Positions 1 through 5,886 of a stretch of DNA of 6,448 bases are shown here, piece by piece. Every line of letters starts with the position of its first letter. Positions within the stretch are counted from its first letter, which is position 1. The notes below the pieces were generated by a model, which was not told where the DNA came from, did not search any database, and worked only from the letters and a program-made list of their open reading frames with translations. A program made the translations under genes and the position numbers. This DNA comes from JBAQMG01 sp049302575 (GTDB taxonomy: Bacteria; Bacillota; Desulfitobacteriia; Desulfitobacteriales; Desulfitobacteriaceae), in the NCBI GenBank assembly GCA_049302575.1, contig JBAQMG010000113.1:1-6448 (forward strand), given 5' to 3'.

Positions 1-151
1 CCACATTACAGCCTGTATATATTTTACCAGAGGAAAAATAAGCCGCCGCACCTACTGGGTAATGAGAATAAGGTGCATAAGCTTGTTCGCTGGCCTGCCG
101 TGCCTGGCTAATTAGTTCATTCCTGATTTTATTTTCACTTATGTCAGGAAT
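1..151 (-). CDS. cdd: Cytidine deaminase, N-terminal part (cut by window edge)
   Basis: This is the first 50 codons of a cytidine deaminase, which hydrolyses cytidine and deoxycytidine to uridine and deoxyuridine in pyrimidine salvage in the cytoplasm. The visible signature is AYAPYSHYPVGAA followed by GKIYTGCNV, the conserved substrate-site region of the small Cdd family. The zinc-binding HAE and PCxxC motifs lie beyond the window. No ATG or GTG is available. The reading frame opens after a TGA at 205-203, and the only usable starts are a TTG at 199 inside the heptamer array and an ATT at 151. I chose ATT 151 because AAAGGGGGG ends six bases before it, and because the Bacillus Cdd begins near this point (MNRQELI aligned with KIRNELI here). 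It follows dgkA, as in Bacillus. Function is near certain; the start is not. Confidence 0.9.
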   Translation of the reverse strand, partial: MPDISENKIRNELISQARQASEQAYAPYSHYPVGAAAYFSSGKIYTGCNV

Positions 152-157
152 ATTTAT

Positions 158-166
158 CCCCCCTTT
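158..166 (-). promoter_or_regulatory. Ribosome binding site of cdd, decides an ATT start
   Basis: On the minus strand the bases read AAAGGGGGG, a strong purine-rich Shine-Dalgarno site ending six bases before ATT 151. No ATG, GTG or TTG lies in the cdd frame within that distance. The site therefore argues for a rare ATT start over the distant TTG at 199, which has no purine tract in front of it. Confidence 0.55.
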
Positions 167-172
167 ATCGAT

Positions 173-221
173 ATTCGAAATTCGAGGTTCGAAGTTCAAA
201 GTTCAAATTTCGAAGTTCGAA
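173..221. repeat. Seven-unit tandem array of a 7-base repeat, consensus GTTCGAA
   Basis: Seven contiguous heptamers fill this stretch without a gap: ATTCGAA, ATTCGAG, GTTCGAA, GTTCAAA, GTTCAAA, TTTCGAA, GTTCGAA. A degenerate eighth (TATCGAT) may precede them. The core TTCGAA is its own reverse complement, so units can pair with each other and the array could fold as RNA or DNA. It lies in the 135-base gap between dgkA and cdd, ending seven bases upstream of the cdd ribosome site. It resembles the short tandemly repeated heptamers known from some bacterial intergenic regions. Any role in cdd expression is inference. Confidence 0.85.
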
Positions 222-238
222 CGTCATATAGGATTTAG

Positions 239-257
239 AGATTCGCTTCGCGCATCT
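239..257. repeat. Imperfect hairpin, AGATTCGC-TTC-GCGCATCT
   Basis: An 8-base stem with one internal mismatch and a TTC triloop, next to the heptamer array in the dgkA-cdd gap. On the minus strand no T-run follows, so it is not a typical intrinsic terminator. It could be a dispersed REP-like element or a mRNA-stabilising stem at the 3' end of dgkA. Only its form is visible here. Confidence 0.45.
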
Positions 258-286
258 AATTCAAATTTCATCTTGAAATAATATTT

Positions 287-682
287 TTAGAATAAGTTTT
301 TAAGTACACGTAGCATGGGCTGGTAAAAAAGCAAAACTCCAACAACCAAAGCCTGTAAAACAGTAATCAACACTGTCCCAGCCGCCACATCTTTAGCTAA
401 GCCTGCTAAAGGATGAAAATGTGGTTCAACCAAATCAACAACTAACTCAATAGCCGTATTAATAGTCTCTGCCAAAAACACACCCCCCATAGTCAGAATC
501 AAAATCAGCCATTTCCAATATTCAAGCCCGCTCCACCAAGCAAAGGTCAAAATAAGAACACCAGCTAGACAGTGAAAGCGCATATGACTCTGAGTTTTCC
601 AAGTATAACCTAACCCACGCCAAGCATGCTTTACGCTACGCCAAAAGGTCAGAGGTTTATGGTAATTCCCATGCTTTTCCAA
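287..682 (-). CDS. dgkA: Diacylglycerol kinase / undecaprenol kinase family, integral membrane
   Basis: A 131-residue small membrane kinase of the DgkA family. In Gram-positive bacteria the family usually phosphorylates undecaprenol to feed the lipid carrier of wall synthesis, rather than diacylglycerol. The family signature AETINTAIELVVD (about residues 71-83, with Glu72, Asn75 and Glu79) and the following AGLAKDVAAG (93-102, with Asp98) carry the metal-ATP and catalytic residues. Three hydrophobic segments fall near 38-52, 56-72 and 100-120. The start is TTG: the frame has a stop shortly upstream and no ATG or GTG between, and Met34 would remove the first part of the enzyme. A weak TAGGG lies in front, three bases from the start, so coupling to ybeY translation (stop four bases upstream) is likely. 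Lipid-substrate preference is inferred from the family. Confidence 0.93.
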   Translation of the reverse strand: MEKHGNYHKPLTFWRSVKHAWRGLGYTWKTQSHMRFHCLAGVLILTFAWWSGLEYWKWLILILTMGGVFLAETINTAIELVVDLVEPHFHPLAGLAKDVAAGTVLITVLQALVVGVLLFYQPMLRVLKNLF

Positions 683-686
683 AACC

Positions 687-1169
687 CTACACCGACTCTC
701 TCTGTAGCCCTAGAAGATTTAGCACTTCCTCTTCTTTTTTACGCATTCTCACCTGCTCTGCTTCCTTTTCATGGTCATATCCCAATAAATGTAATGTACC
801 ATGTACCGCAAGATAAAGAAGCTCACGCTCAAAAGAATGTTCATATTCTAAAGCCTGACTTTGAGCCCGCTCTACGGAAATCACAATATCGCCAAGCAAA
901 TCATCTTGACAATCTATAATTTGGGGTTCTTCTGAATCCTCCTCTCGTAAAGCAAACGACAAAACATCCGTAGGCTGATCTACACCGCGATAGTCCCGAT
1001 TAAGTTCATGAATTCGAGCCTCAGTCACCAAAGATAAACTAATTTCGGCCTTATCGGACTCCCCATGCAGACTAAGAACTGTACTCAGACCCTTTTCCAA
1101 CAAGCTTTGCAATTTCTGACGTTCTATTTGGGAAATGGAATCTTCCTCCCAATTAATATCTAAGTTCAT
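687..1169 (-). CDS. ybeY: Endoribonuclease YbeY (rRNA maturation factor)
   Basis: A 160-residue protein of normal family length. YbeY is a zinc-dependent RNase acting in 16S rRNA 3'-end maturation and 70S ribosome quality control in the cytoplasm. The defining metal motif HGTLHLLGYDH lies at residues 123-133, with His123, His127 and His133 as ligands. The conserved LNRDYRGVDQPTDVLSF block is at about 56-72. The ATG start at 1169 overlaps the TGA stop of pgpH as ATGA, so the two are translationally coupled, and the GA-rich 3' end of pgpH must serve as its ribosome site. dgkA begins four bases after its stop. The ybeY-dgkA-cdd order is the Firmicutes standard. Glu/Gln-rich stretches at 76-90 and 134-150 are unremarkable for the family. 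Confidence 0.97.
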   Translation of the reverse strand: MNLDINWEEDSISQIERQKLQSLLEKGLSTVLSLHGESDKAEISLSLVTEARIHELNRDYRGVDQPTDVLSFALREEDSEEPQIIDCQDDLLGDIVISVERAQSQALEYEHSFERELLYLAVHGTLHLLGYDHEKEAEQVRMRKKEEEVLNLLGLQRESV

Positions 1170-3385
1170 CGATTAAGATCGTCCTCTCCGTTATTAGATT
1201 CTTTATCTATTAACCTATCCTCTGACGATTTTTTATTAGTTGCACTTTCTTGTCCATTAGCACGATTAATAGGCATGTCTGGATACTCCACCCGAGAATG
1301 GAAAATTCCGCTTAAGACCATGACGAAAGCCATCGCAATCCTATCCAAATCCTGAAGAGTTAAATCACTTTGATCAAGCTGCCCATCATTTAACTTATCT
1401 TTGATAAGTTTACGAACTAAACCCTCAATTCTCCCAGGAGTAGGTTTCTGCAAGGAACGTACTGCCGCCTCAACGCTATCAGCCAAACAAACTAGGGCAG
1501 CTTCTTTACTCTGAGGTCGTGGAGCTTCGTAATGAAATGACTCTTCAGGAACCTCTTCATTTTCCTCCCTAGCCTTATGAAAGAAAAAACCTACCACACT
1601 ATCACCGTGATGTTGACTAATAATGTCTTGAATTGGTTCCGGCAACTTATATTCTTTGGCTAATTCCAAACCATCTTTAAGATGAGAAGTTATAATCAAA
1701 GAGCTAAGCGTAGGAGCTATCTTATCATGAGGATTATCTTGGGAAATCTGATTTTCTATAAAGAAATAAGGGCGTTTAAGTTTGCCTATATCATGATACA
1801 TCGAGCCAACGCGTACCAAGATGGCATCAGCCTGAACAGACTCAGCTGCCGCCTCGGCTAAATTACCGACTAAAATACTATGATGATAAGTCCCTGGAGC
1901 TTCCATCAACAGGCGTTTAAGCAACGGAAGATTTGGATTGGATAATTCCAGTAAATGAACAGCAGACGTAATATTAAATCCTGATTCGAACCAATGTAGG
2001 GTTCCTACAGTAAAAACAGAGGAAATCAGACCGTTAACGCTGCCTAATAAAACCCCTACAGCCCAAACAACAGGTCGCATTTCTGACATGAGCGCTAACC
2101 CACTGATAACTATGATATTAACAGCTGAGACAAAAAGTCCCGCTCGAGTCAAATCGGAACGTTGACTAACCATAGATACACTGTGTACCCCTGCGATTCC
2201 ACCAAATAAAGCCACCAATCCAATTTGAGTGCTTAAAGAGGTTACGAGATTAGGTTCTACCAAGATCCCTGTAAATACAGCCAAAATAACAGATACGATT
2301 AAGGCTAACTCAACATCAATTAAGATTGCCACTGTCATCGTGGCCCAAGATACAGGAATCAGCATTCCAGCCAAAGCATTGAATTCTGCCCCACCAAGGT
2401 CAAGTGCCACAATCCCCTTTCCGACGATTAGCACAAGGGCAATCGTTAAGCCAACAAGGATTAACTTATCCGCCAGTCGCGGAGTGCCTCGCTTGTAGCG
2501 AAAGACATACACGAAAATCGAGGCCATACCACAAAATACAAGGAGGGCAATCCCTCCAGTCGCCCGCCAAGGAGAGCGATTATCTACCAATCCATAAGCT
2601 GATAATACTCGGAAAACTGTTTCATCAGCAATTTCTCCAGGACCGACGATCTTTTGATTCGTTTTATACTGATGAACTTCCATCTTAACAGCAGAACGTG
2701 CAGCATTACGTTGTTTTTCCGAGGCTTGCTCATCAACAATTAAAGTTGACTGATTAATCTTTGCTTCAACGAACGTTTGGATAAATATTTTCATACCATC
2801 CGGTAAGGTTGACTTATCAAGGTCTTGTTTAATCCGTTCTCTTAAAGGCCCAACCTCAGCCTCCGAACGTGCTCCTGTATCAACATCCCGAGCACGGCTA
2901 ATAATAATTTCATTGGTTGTTTGCTCATACTTATTCAACTCCTCTTGGCTAAGTTTAGCAAGAGATGTCAATACATTATCTGGCAAAACAGTAAAAAGTG
3001 GTGTTTGTCTTAACTTGATGATTTTTAAACGTTCCTCAGTGTTAGCTGCTATAATATCGTGCAAAGCTAGAAACGACTTACTTAGATCTCTTGCCAGGCC
3101 AGCTACAAAGTCGTCATCTGCCTTGTAAACAAGGGGAGTAGCCTTGACGGCCATCTCTTGATCCTTTTTATACTTGTCCAAATCATCAATATCTTTATTC
3201 CATGGTGCCTTAATCAGTTCTGGACTAGGTTCGCCCAACGAAAGGTGAAGCTTAGACACAAAAAGGCTAGAAGACAACAATACTGTAAACAACAGAAAAT
3301 ACACCACCCCAGCTAATCCCCGCTGCCATGTGGTGACTTTCAACTTGCTCATAAATTCCTTAGTCCAAAACTTTCTAAGACGCAA
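1166..3385 (-). CDS. pgpH: Membrane HD-domain c-di-AMP phosphodiesterase PgpH (YqfF)
   Basis: A 739-residue 7TM-HD protein that hydrolyses the second messenger c-di-AMP to pApA at the membrane. Domains in order: one transmembrane helix (about 23-44); a 7TMR-HDED extracellular domain (about 55-270); a bundle of seven membrane helices (about 275-465); and a cytoplasmic HD phosphohydrolase domain (about 470-700). All expected metal ligands are present: His501-His502 (TYHHS), His531-Asp532 (YHDIGK), His567 (TSHLKDG), His592-His593 (QHHGD) and Asp636 (LADSVEA), so it should be active. A polar tail from about 706 to 739 follows. I chose TTG 3385 because AAAGGTGG ends six bases before it. ATG 3352 (residue 12) has an AAGGA only four bases away and is the alternative. 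In Bacillus phoH precedes this gene; here yqfD does. Confidence 0.96.
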   Translation of the reverse strand: MRLRKFWTKEFMSKLKVTTWQRGLAGVVYFLLFTVLLSSSLFVSKLHLSLGEPSPELIKAPWNKDIDDLDKYKKDQEMAVKATPLVYKADDDFVAGLARDLSKSFLALHDIIAANTEERLKIIKLRQTPLFTVLPDNVLTSLAKLSQEELNKYEQTTNEIIISRARDVDTGARSEAEVGPLRERIKQDLDKSTLPDGMKIFIQTFVEAKINQSTLIVDEQASEKQRNAARSAVKMEVHQYKTNQKIVGPGEIADETVFRVLSAYGLVDNRSPWRATGGIALLVFCGMASIFVYVFRYKRGTPRLADKLILVGLTIALVLIVGKGIVALDLGGAEFNALAGMLIPVSWATMTVAILIDVELALIVSVILAVFTGILVEPNLVTSLSTQIGLVALFGGIAGVHSVSMVSQRSDLTRAGLFVSAVNIIVISGLALMSEMRPVVWAVGVLLGSVNGLISSVFTVGTLHWFESGFNITSAVHLLELSNPNLPLLKRLLMEAPGTYHHSILVGNLAEAAAESVQADAILVRVGSMYHDIGKLKRPYFFIENQISQDNPHDKIAPTLSSLIITSHLKDGLELAKEYKLPEPIQDIISQHHGDSVVGFFFHKAREENEEVPEESFHYEAPRPQSKEAALVCLADSVEAAVRSLQKPTPGRIEGLVRKLIKDKLNDGQLDQSDLTLQDLDRIAMAFVMVLSGIFHSRVEYPDMPINRANGQESATNKKSSEDRLIDKESNNGEDDLNR

Positions 3386-3391
3386 TATATA

Positions 3392-3399
3392 CCACCTTT
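3392..3399 (-). promoter_or_regulatory. Ribosome binding site of pgpH supporting a TTG start
   Basis: AAAGGTGG on the minus strand matches AAAGGAGG at all but one base and ends six bases before TTG 3385. This favours the longer protein over the ATG eleven codons further in. Confidence 0.65.
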
Positions 3400-3414
3400 A
3401 TCGGGCTTCCCGAT
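3400..3414 (-). promoter_or_regulatory. Small perfect hairpin in the yqfD-pgpH gap
   Basis: ATCGGG-AAG-CCCGAT on the minus strand gives a perfect 6-base stem with a 3-base loop. It sits directly against the pgpH ribosome site inside a 47-base gap. No T-run follows, so termination is unlikely. It may influence pgpH translation or mRNA processing, or be a scar of whatever once separated the genes. The structure is visible; the role is speculation. Confidence 0.4.
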
Positions 3415-3433
3415 TGTCGTTCTCCCGCTCCCA

Positions 3434-4612
3434 TTAAGGATTTGCATAAACGGCTAAATCCTCGTAGGTTTCTATCTCAACCCTGACCTTTTCCTGCCCC
3501 TTGGTATGCGGCATTACTCTGACAGTTTGTCCAATAATTCTCACACCTTTAGGTATTTTCTTGTGCACCTCAGCCAAAGCTAAATTCTCAGCCAACTGAC
3601 GCGCTTCGGAAGAGGAACGTTCGACATGTACCTGACAAAGTTCTCTATATCTAATCTTGATAACTTCGACGGGAAAACGCCAATTCCTCCAGGACAACAG
3701 AGGTACACCTACAACTTCCTGCTTAACTTGTAAAAACGGTGAATTCGGTGTCGTTATCATTATGACTCTGGACCCAGTTTTTATACCCCATCCCTTAGCC
3801 TGCTGCCCACTTTCCACTACCTTGTCTTCGATTAACGGAACCTTTGCTTCTTCACTATACCAAACACGACCCCTCACAAAACCTTTTGCAGTGGTTTGTT
3901 GAACATTAGTTTTTGCAGTCAACCCATTTAAAGCTGGCTCTTGAGAAATTAATACTTGACCAGCCCTGACTGTTTCCCCTTCATGAATTTGAGGTTGGCC
4001 TTGAATTACCATAACTTCCTGAACCAAGCCAGGTTTACTAGCGACTAAATTACCTGCTTCAGAGGGAATTTTCGGATGAATTTTCTCTACGATGTTAATC
4101 TCCATGTGTGTACCTTTGCGCTCGATGCCAACCCAGGCAGCATCAGGTATTTGTTCCTGTAAAATGACAGCTACTTTATTAGGATCAACTTCTTTTTGCC
4201 ACACCCAGGTTTTAAGACCCTGACCTGCTGCTTGTTCAAGAATTTGTTGGGAGTCTAAGACTTTATTACCCGAAACACTAATTGATAAAATCATTTGCGA
4301 TAAACTAATTAATACTATTGCAATAACAACTAACCCGATCATAAGTCCTTTTCGTCGCCACCAACGTATAGCTATAAACGGCCAGCCATATTTTGCAACG
4401 ATTCGAATTTGGGTATGACTTTTTCGGACAGCTCGACGCAACCGTGAAAAATCTCTAAGACTAACCTGCGCCCGCAAACCCTTTTCCGAACGCTGAACCT
4501 GAAAGAGCATGATTTTATCTCGTAAAACCTCATTAATAAAATCAGCCAGCCGTTCTCCTCGAGCTAGAAAATAGATTCTTCCCCGCCAAAAAGCAAGCAT
4601 ACGTTCAAACAT
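3434..4612 (-). CDS. yqfD: Sporulation protein YqfD
   Basis: A 392-residue member of the YqfD family, a sporulation protein made in the mother cell under sigma-E in Bacillus and needed for efficient sporulation; its biochemical role is not settled. The N-terminal 88 residues are basic (FWRGRIYFLARGERL near the start). One transmembrane segment lies at about 90-110, followed by a long presumably extracytoplasmic part. That part contains the family stretch GLVQEVMVIQG with EGETVRAGQVLIS (about 195-223). The frame continues upstream to a TTG at 4630, but that TTG-AGG-AGG is itself the ribosome site. GGAGGG at 4626-4621 stands eight bases before ATG 4612, so ATG 4612 is the start. It overlaps yqfC by eight bases, which implies coupled translation. 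Confidence 0.93.
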   Translation of the reverse strand: MFERMLAFWRGRIYFLARGERLADFINEVLRDKIMLFQVQRSEKGLRAQVSLRDFSRLRRAVRKSHTQIRIVAKYGWPFIAIRWWRRKGLMIGLVVIAIVLISLSQMILSISVSGNKVLDSQQILEQAAGQGLKTWVWQKEVDPNKVAVILQEQIPDAAWVGIERKGTHMEINIVEKIHPKIPSEAGNLVASKPGLVQEVMVIQGQPQIHEGETVRAGQVLISQEPALNGLTAKTNVQQTTAKGFVRGRVWYSEEAKVPLIEDKVVESGQQAKGWGIKTGSRVIMITTPNSPFLQVKQEVVGVPLLSWRNWRFPVEVIKIRYRELCQVHVERSSSEARQLAENLALAEVHKKIPKGVRIIGQTVRVMPHTKGQEKVRVEIETYEDLAVYANP

Positions 4613-4889
4613 TTCCCTTGCCCTCCTCAAACGTTAAGGAAGACAATTCTCCTTCAATACGCATTTCTGTCGGTAGAATTGTTTTGAGAATAAATCCTTT
4701 TCCACTAAAACATAGTTCTCCCTCTGAAGTCAGTAGGCGTATTTCCTCTTCGTTAAAGGCTAAAACGCTCTGAAAATTTTCAACTATTAATTGTTGTCGT
4801 CCTGTGATACTTATCTTTGGTCCGTCTCCCAGAGCATCCGGCGGTAATTCTAAAATATTACTAACACTCTTTTGCAACTTATCGAACAT
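4605..4889 (-). CDS. yqfC: Sporulation protein YqfC (YabP/YqfC family)
   Basis: A 94-residue small soluble protein of the YabP/YqfC family, usually the partner gene of yqfD in spore formers and expressed in the mother cell under sigma-E in Bacillus. The family pattern is clear: an LELPPDALGDGPKISITG start (about 13-30), IVENFQSVLAFNEEEIRLLT (about 35-54) and a beta-rich GELCFSGKGFILKTIL (about 57-72). There is no signal peptide or membrane helix. ATG 4889 is preceded by GGGAGGAG at a five-base spacing, so the start is firm. Its last codons also encode the ribosome site of yqfD. A candidate sigma-E promoter lies just upstream. The molecular function is unknown. Confidence 0.93.
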   Translation of the reverse strand: MFDKLQKSVSNILELPPDALGDGPKISITGRQQLIVENFQSVLAFNEEEIRLLTSEGELCFSGKGFILKTILPTEMRIEGELSSLTFEEGKGNV

Positions 4890-4913
4890 ACCAACTCCTC
4901 CCTTCTCTAGATT

Positions 4914-4942
4914 ACTTTATGAATCAAAGAGGAGAAATAGTC
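4914..4942 (-). promoter_or_regulatory. Candidate sigma-E (mother-cell) promoter of yqfCD
   Basis: On the minus strand GACTATT (4942-4936) is followed after 14 bases by CATAAAGT (4921-4914). The Bacillus sigma-E consensus as I know it is KMATATT-14/15-CATACAMT, giving about 6 of 7 and 6 of 8 matches at the right spacing. Transcription would begin near 4907, leaving a leader of under 20 bases that starts just before the yqfC ribosome site. A sigma-A reading (TTGGAC-17-TCATAA) overlaps it and fits less well at the -10. Sigma-E control of yqfCD is established in Bacillus, which supports the call. Confidence 0.45.
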
Positions 4943-4976
4943 CAAGCACTAGGCTAGGGGAGATGCATAATTCATA

Positions 4977-5046
4977 ATTTAGAGAACTGGACATGTCTTC
5001 GATGTTCTGATCTTGTTTGATTAGACGGTTTAACTTAACTCTAAAT
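4977..5046. repeat. Separated inverted repeat in the yqeY-yqfC gap
   Basis: ATTTAGAG (4977-4984) and CTCTAAAT (5039-5046) are perfect inverted copies 54 bases apart within the 274-base gap 4890-5163. Apart from this, the sigma-E-like promoter and the yqeY terminator, I see no gene, RNA or convincing small ORF in the gap. The repeat is short enough to be chance. Confidence 0.2.
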
Positions 5047-5094
5047 GACTAGAAATCACCCAGATGTAGTATATTGTTTGAATGACCCTTTAAG

Positions 5095-5135
5095 AATGAA
5101 AAAGATTCAGTCGCAATTAAGCAACTGAATCTTTT
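5095..5135 (-). terminator. Intrinsic terminator of rpsU-yqeY
   Basis: A perfect 12-base stem, AAAAGATTCAGT (5100-5111) with ACTGAATCTTTT (5124-5135), closes a 12-base loop that can gain two more GC pairs after one mismatch. On the minus strand it ends in TTTTT followed by C, about 28 bases after the yqeY stop. The opposite strand also ends in TTTT, so it may work weakly in both directions. It separates the ribosomal protein operon from the yqfC group. Confidence 0.88.
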
Positions 5136-5163
5136 CTCATACTAATAAGTATTTAGCTGGAAA

Positions 5164-5616
5164 TTACGAACCAAGCAGTTCGCGGACGATTTGATTAACT
5201 ACTTTACCGTCAGCGCGACCCTTTGTCTTTGGGGTTAATGCTCCCATCACTTTACCGAGGTCCTTTGGACCTTGTGCTCCGAGATTTACAAGGGTTTCCT
5301 GTACAAGTTGGCGAATTTCCCCTTCAGAAAGCTGTTGAGGAAGGTACTCCATTAAAATAGAAATTTCCTTTTCTAAGCTTTTGACTGTTTCGGGGCGATC
5401 AGCCTTAGCAAACTCCACTACGGAATCCCGCAGTTTTTTTAGCTCACGAGCCAAAACTTCGAGCGTTTGCTCGTCGTTAAACTCCAGTCTTTTGTCTATC
5501 TCAGCATACTTTATAGCAGCCCTGACCATGCGAATGACGGAAAGTCTCACCTTCCCCTCCTCTTTGGCCTTCATGGCAACCTTCATATCCTCAACTAGGC
5601 GATCTTTTAGGGACAA
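5164..5616 (-). CDS. yqeY: GatB/YqeY domain protein
   Basis: A 150-residue stand-alone YqeY protein. The family shares a fold with the C-terminal tRNA-binding region of GatB, the amidotransferase subunit that makes Gln-tRNA, and is thought to act on or near tRNA, but its job is not proven. The visible pattern is typical: MSLKDRLVEDMKVAMKAKEEGK and VRLSVIRMVRAAIKYAEI at the N-terminus; a helical KKLRDSVVEFAKADRPE (about 60-76); EISILMEYLPQQLSEGEI (about 84-101); and KDLGKVMGALTPKTKGRADGK near the end. The start is TTG 5616, placed by homology to the usual MSLK start and by AAGGAG at 5632-5627, ten bases upstream, which overlaps the rpsU stop codon. The 14-base gap to rpsU and the shared terminator make this an rpsU-yqeY operon, as in many Firmicutes. 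Confidence 0.95.
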   Translation of the reverse strand: MSLKDRLVEDMKVAMKAKEEGKVRLSVIRMVRAAIKYAEIDKRLEFNDEQTLEVLARELKKLRDSVVEFAKADRPETVKSLEKEISILMEYLPQQLSEGEIRQLVQETLVNLGAQGPKDLGKVMGALTPKTKGRADGKVVNQIVRELLGS

Positions 5617-5630
5617 TTGTTAGCCACTCC

Positions 5631-5807
5631 TTACTTGAACTTGCGTTTACGTGCGGCTTCAGATTTCTTTTTCCGCTTGACACTAGGCTTTTCGTAATGC
5701 TCATGCTTACGGGCCTCAGACAAAACTCCCGAACGCTGACAAGTACGCTTGAACCGGCGGAGTGCGCTATCTAGGGATTCGTTTTTTCCTACTTTGATTT
5801 CGCTCAT
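5631..5807 (-). CDS. rpsU: 30S ribosomal protein S21
   Basis: A 58-residue protein, the standard length for bS21, a small-subunit protein near the mRNA exit platform that helps translation initiation. Reading from ATG 5807 the protein begins MSEIKVGKNESLDSALRRFKR, continues with QRSGVLSEARKHEHYEKPSVKRK, and ends in a basic Lys/Arg-rich tail (AARKRKFK). This is the normal S21 layout with the conserved first Cys at the TCQRSG position. A GGAGGGAGG ribosome site stands eight bases before the ATG. It has its own strong promoter and is followed after 14 bases by yqeY. Nothing is truncated or odd about the coding sequence. Confidence 0.98.
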   Translation of the reverse strand: MSEIKVGKNESLDSALRRFKRTCQRSGVLSEARKHEHYEKPSVKRKKKSEAARKRKFK

Positions 5808-5857
5808 TTAATATCCCTCCCTCCACTGGATCATCAAAAGGGCACATAACTGATTTG

Positions 5858-5886
5858 ATTATACTGGATGAAGTTGGGCACGTCAA
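5858..5886 (-). promoter_or_regulatory. Housekeeping (sigma-A) promoter of rpsU-yqeY
   Basis: On the minus strand TTGACG (5886-5881) is followed by a 17-base spacer and a perfect TATAAT (5863-5858). Transcription should start near 5851 and give a leader of about 44 bases that contains the rpsU ribosome site. This is the best promoter in the window and makes rpsU-yqeY an independent unit from the HIT gene. Confidence 0.85.

Noticed and set aside
173..221. CRISPR array or insertion-sequence end
   Set aside because: Units are seven bases with no spacers, no target duplication and no transposase nearby.
626..919. Plus-strand reading frame of 97 codons opposite ybeY and dgkA
   Set aside because: It is antisense to ybeY, whose zinc motif and conserved blocks are clear. 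The frame's product has no recognisable domain and no ribosome site.
2229..2688. Plus-strand frames of 89 and 94 codons opposite pgpH
   Set aside because: They lie antisense to the membrane domain of pgpH, where hydrophobic codons leave long open frames on the other strand. No family resemblance.
5040..5098. TATACT (minus strand, near 5068-5073) as a vegetative promoter for yqfC
   Set aside because: The best -35 at a 17-18 base spacing is TTCTTA, a poor match, and it falls just after the terminator with a leader of about 180 bases. Possible but unsupported.
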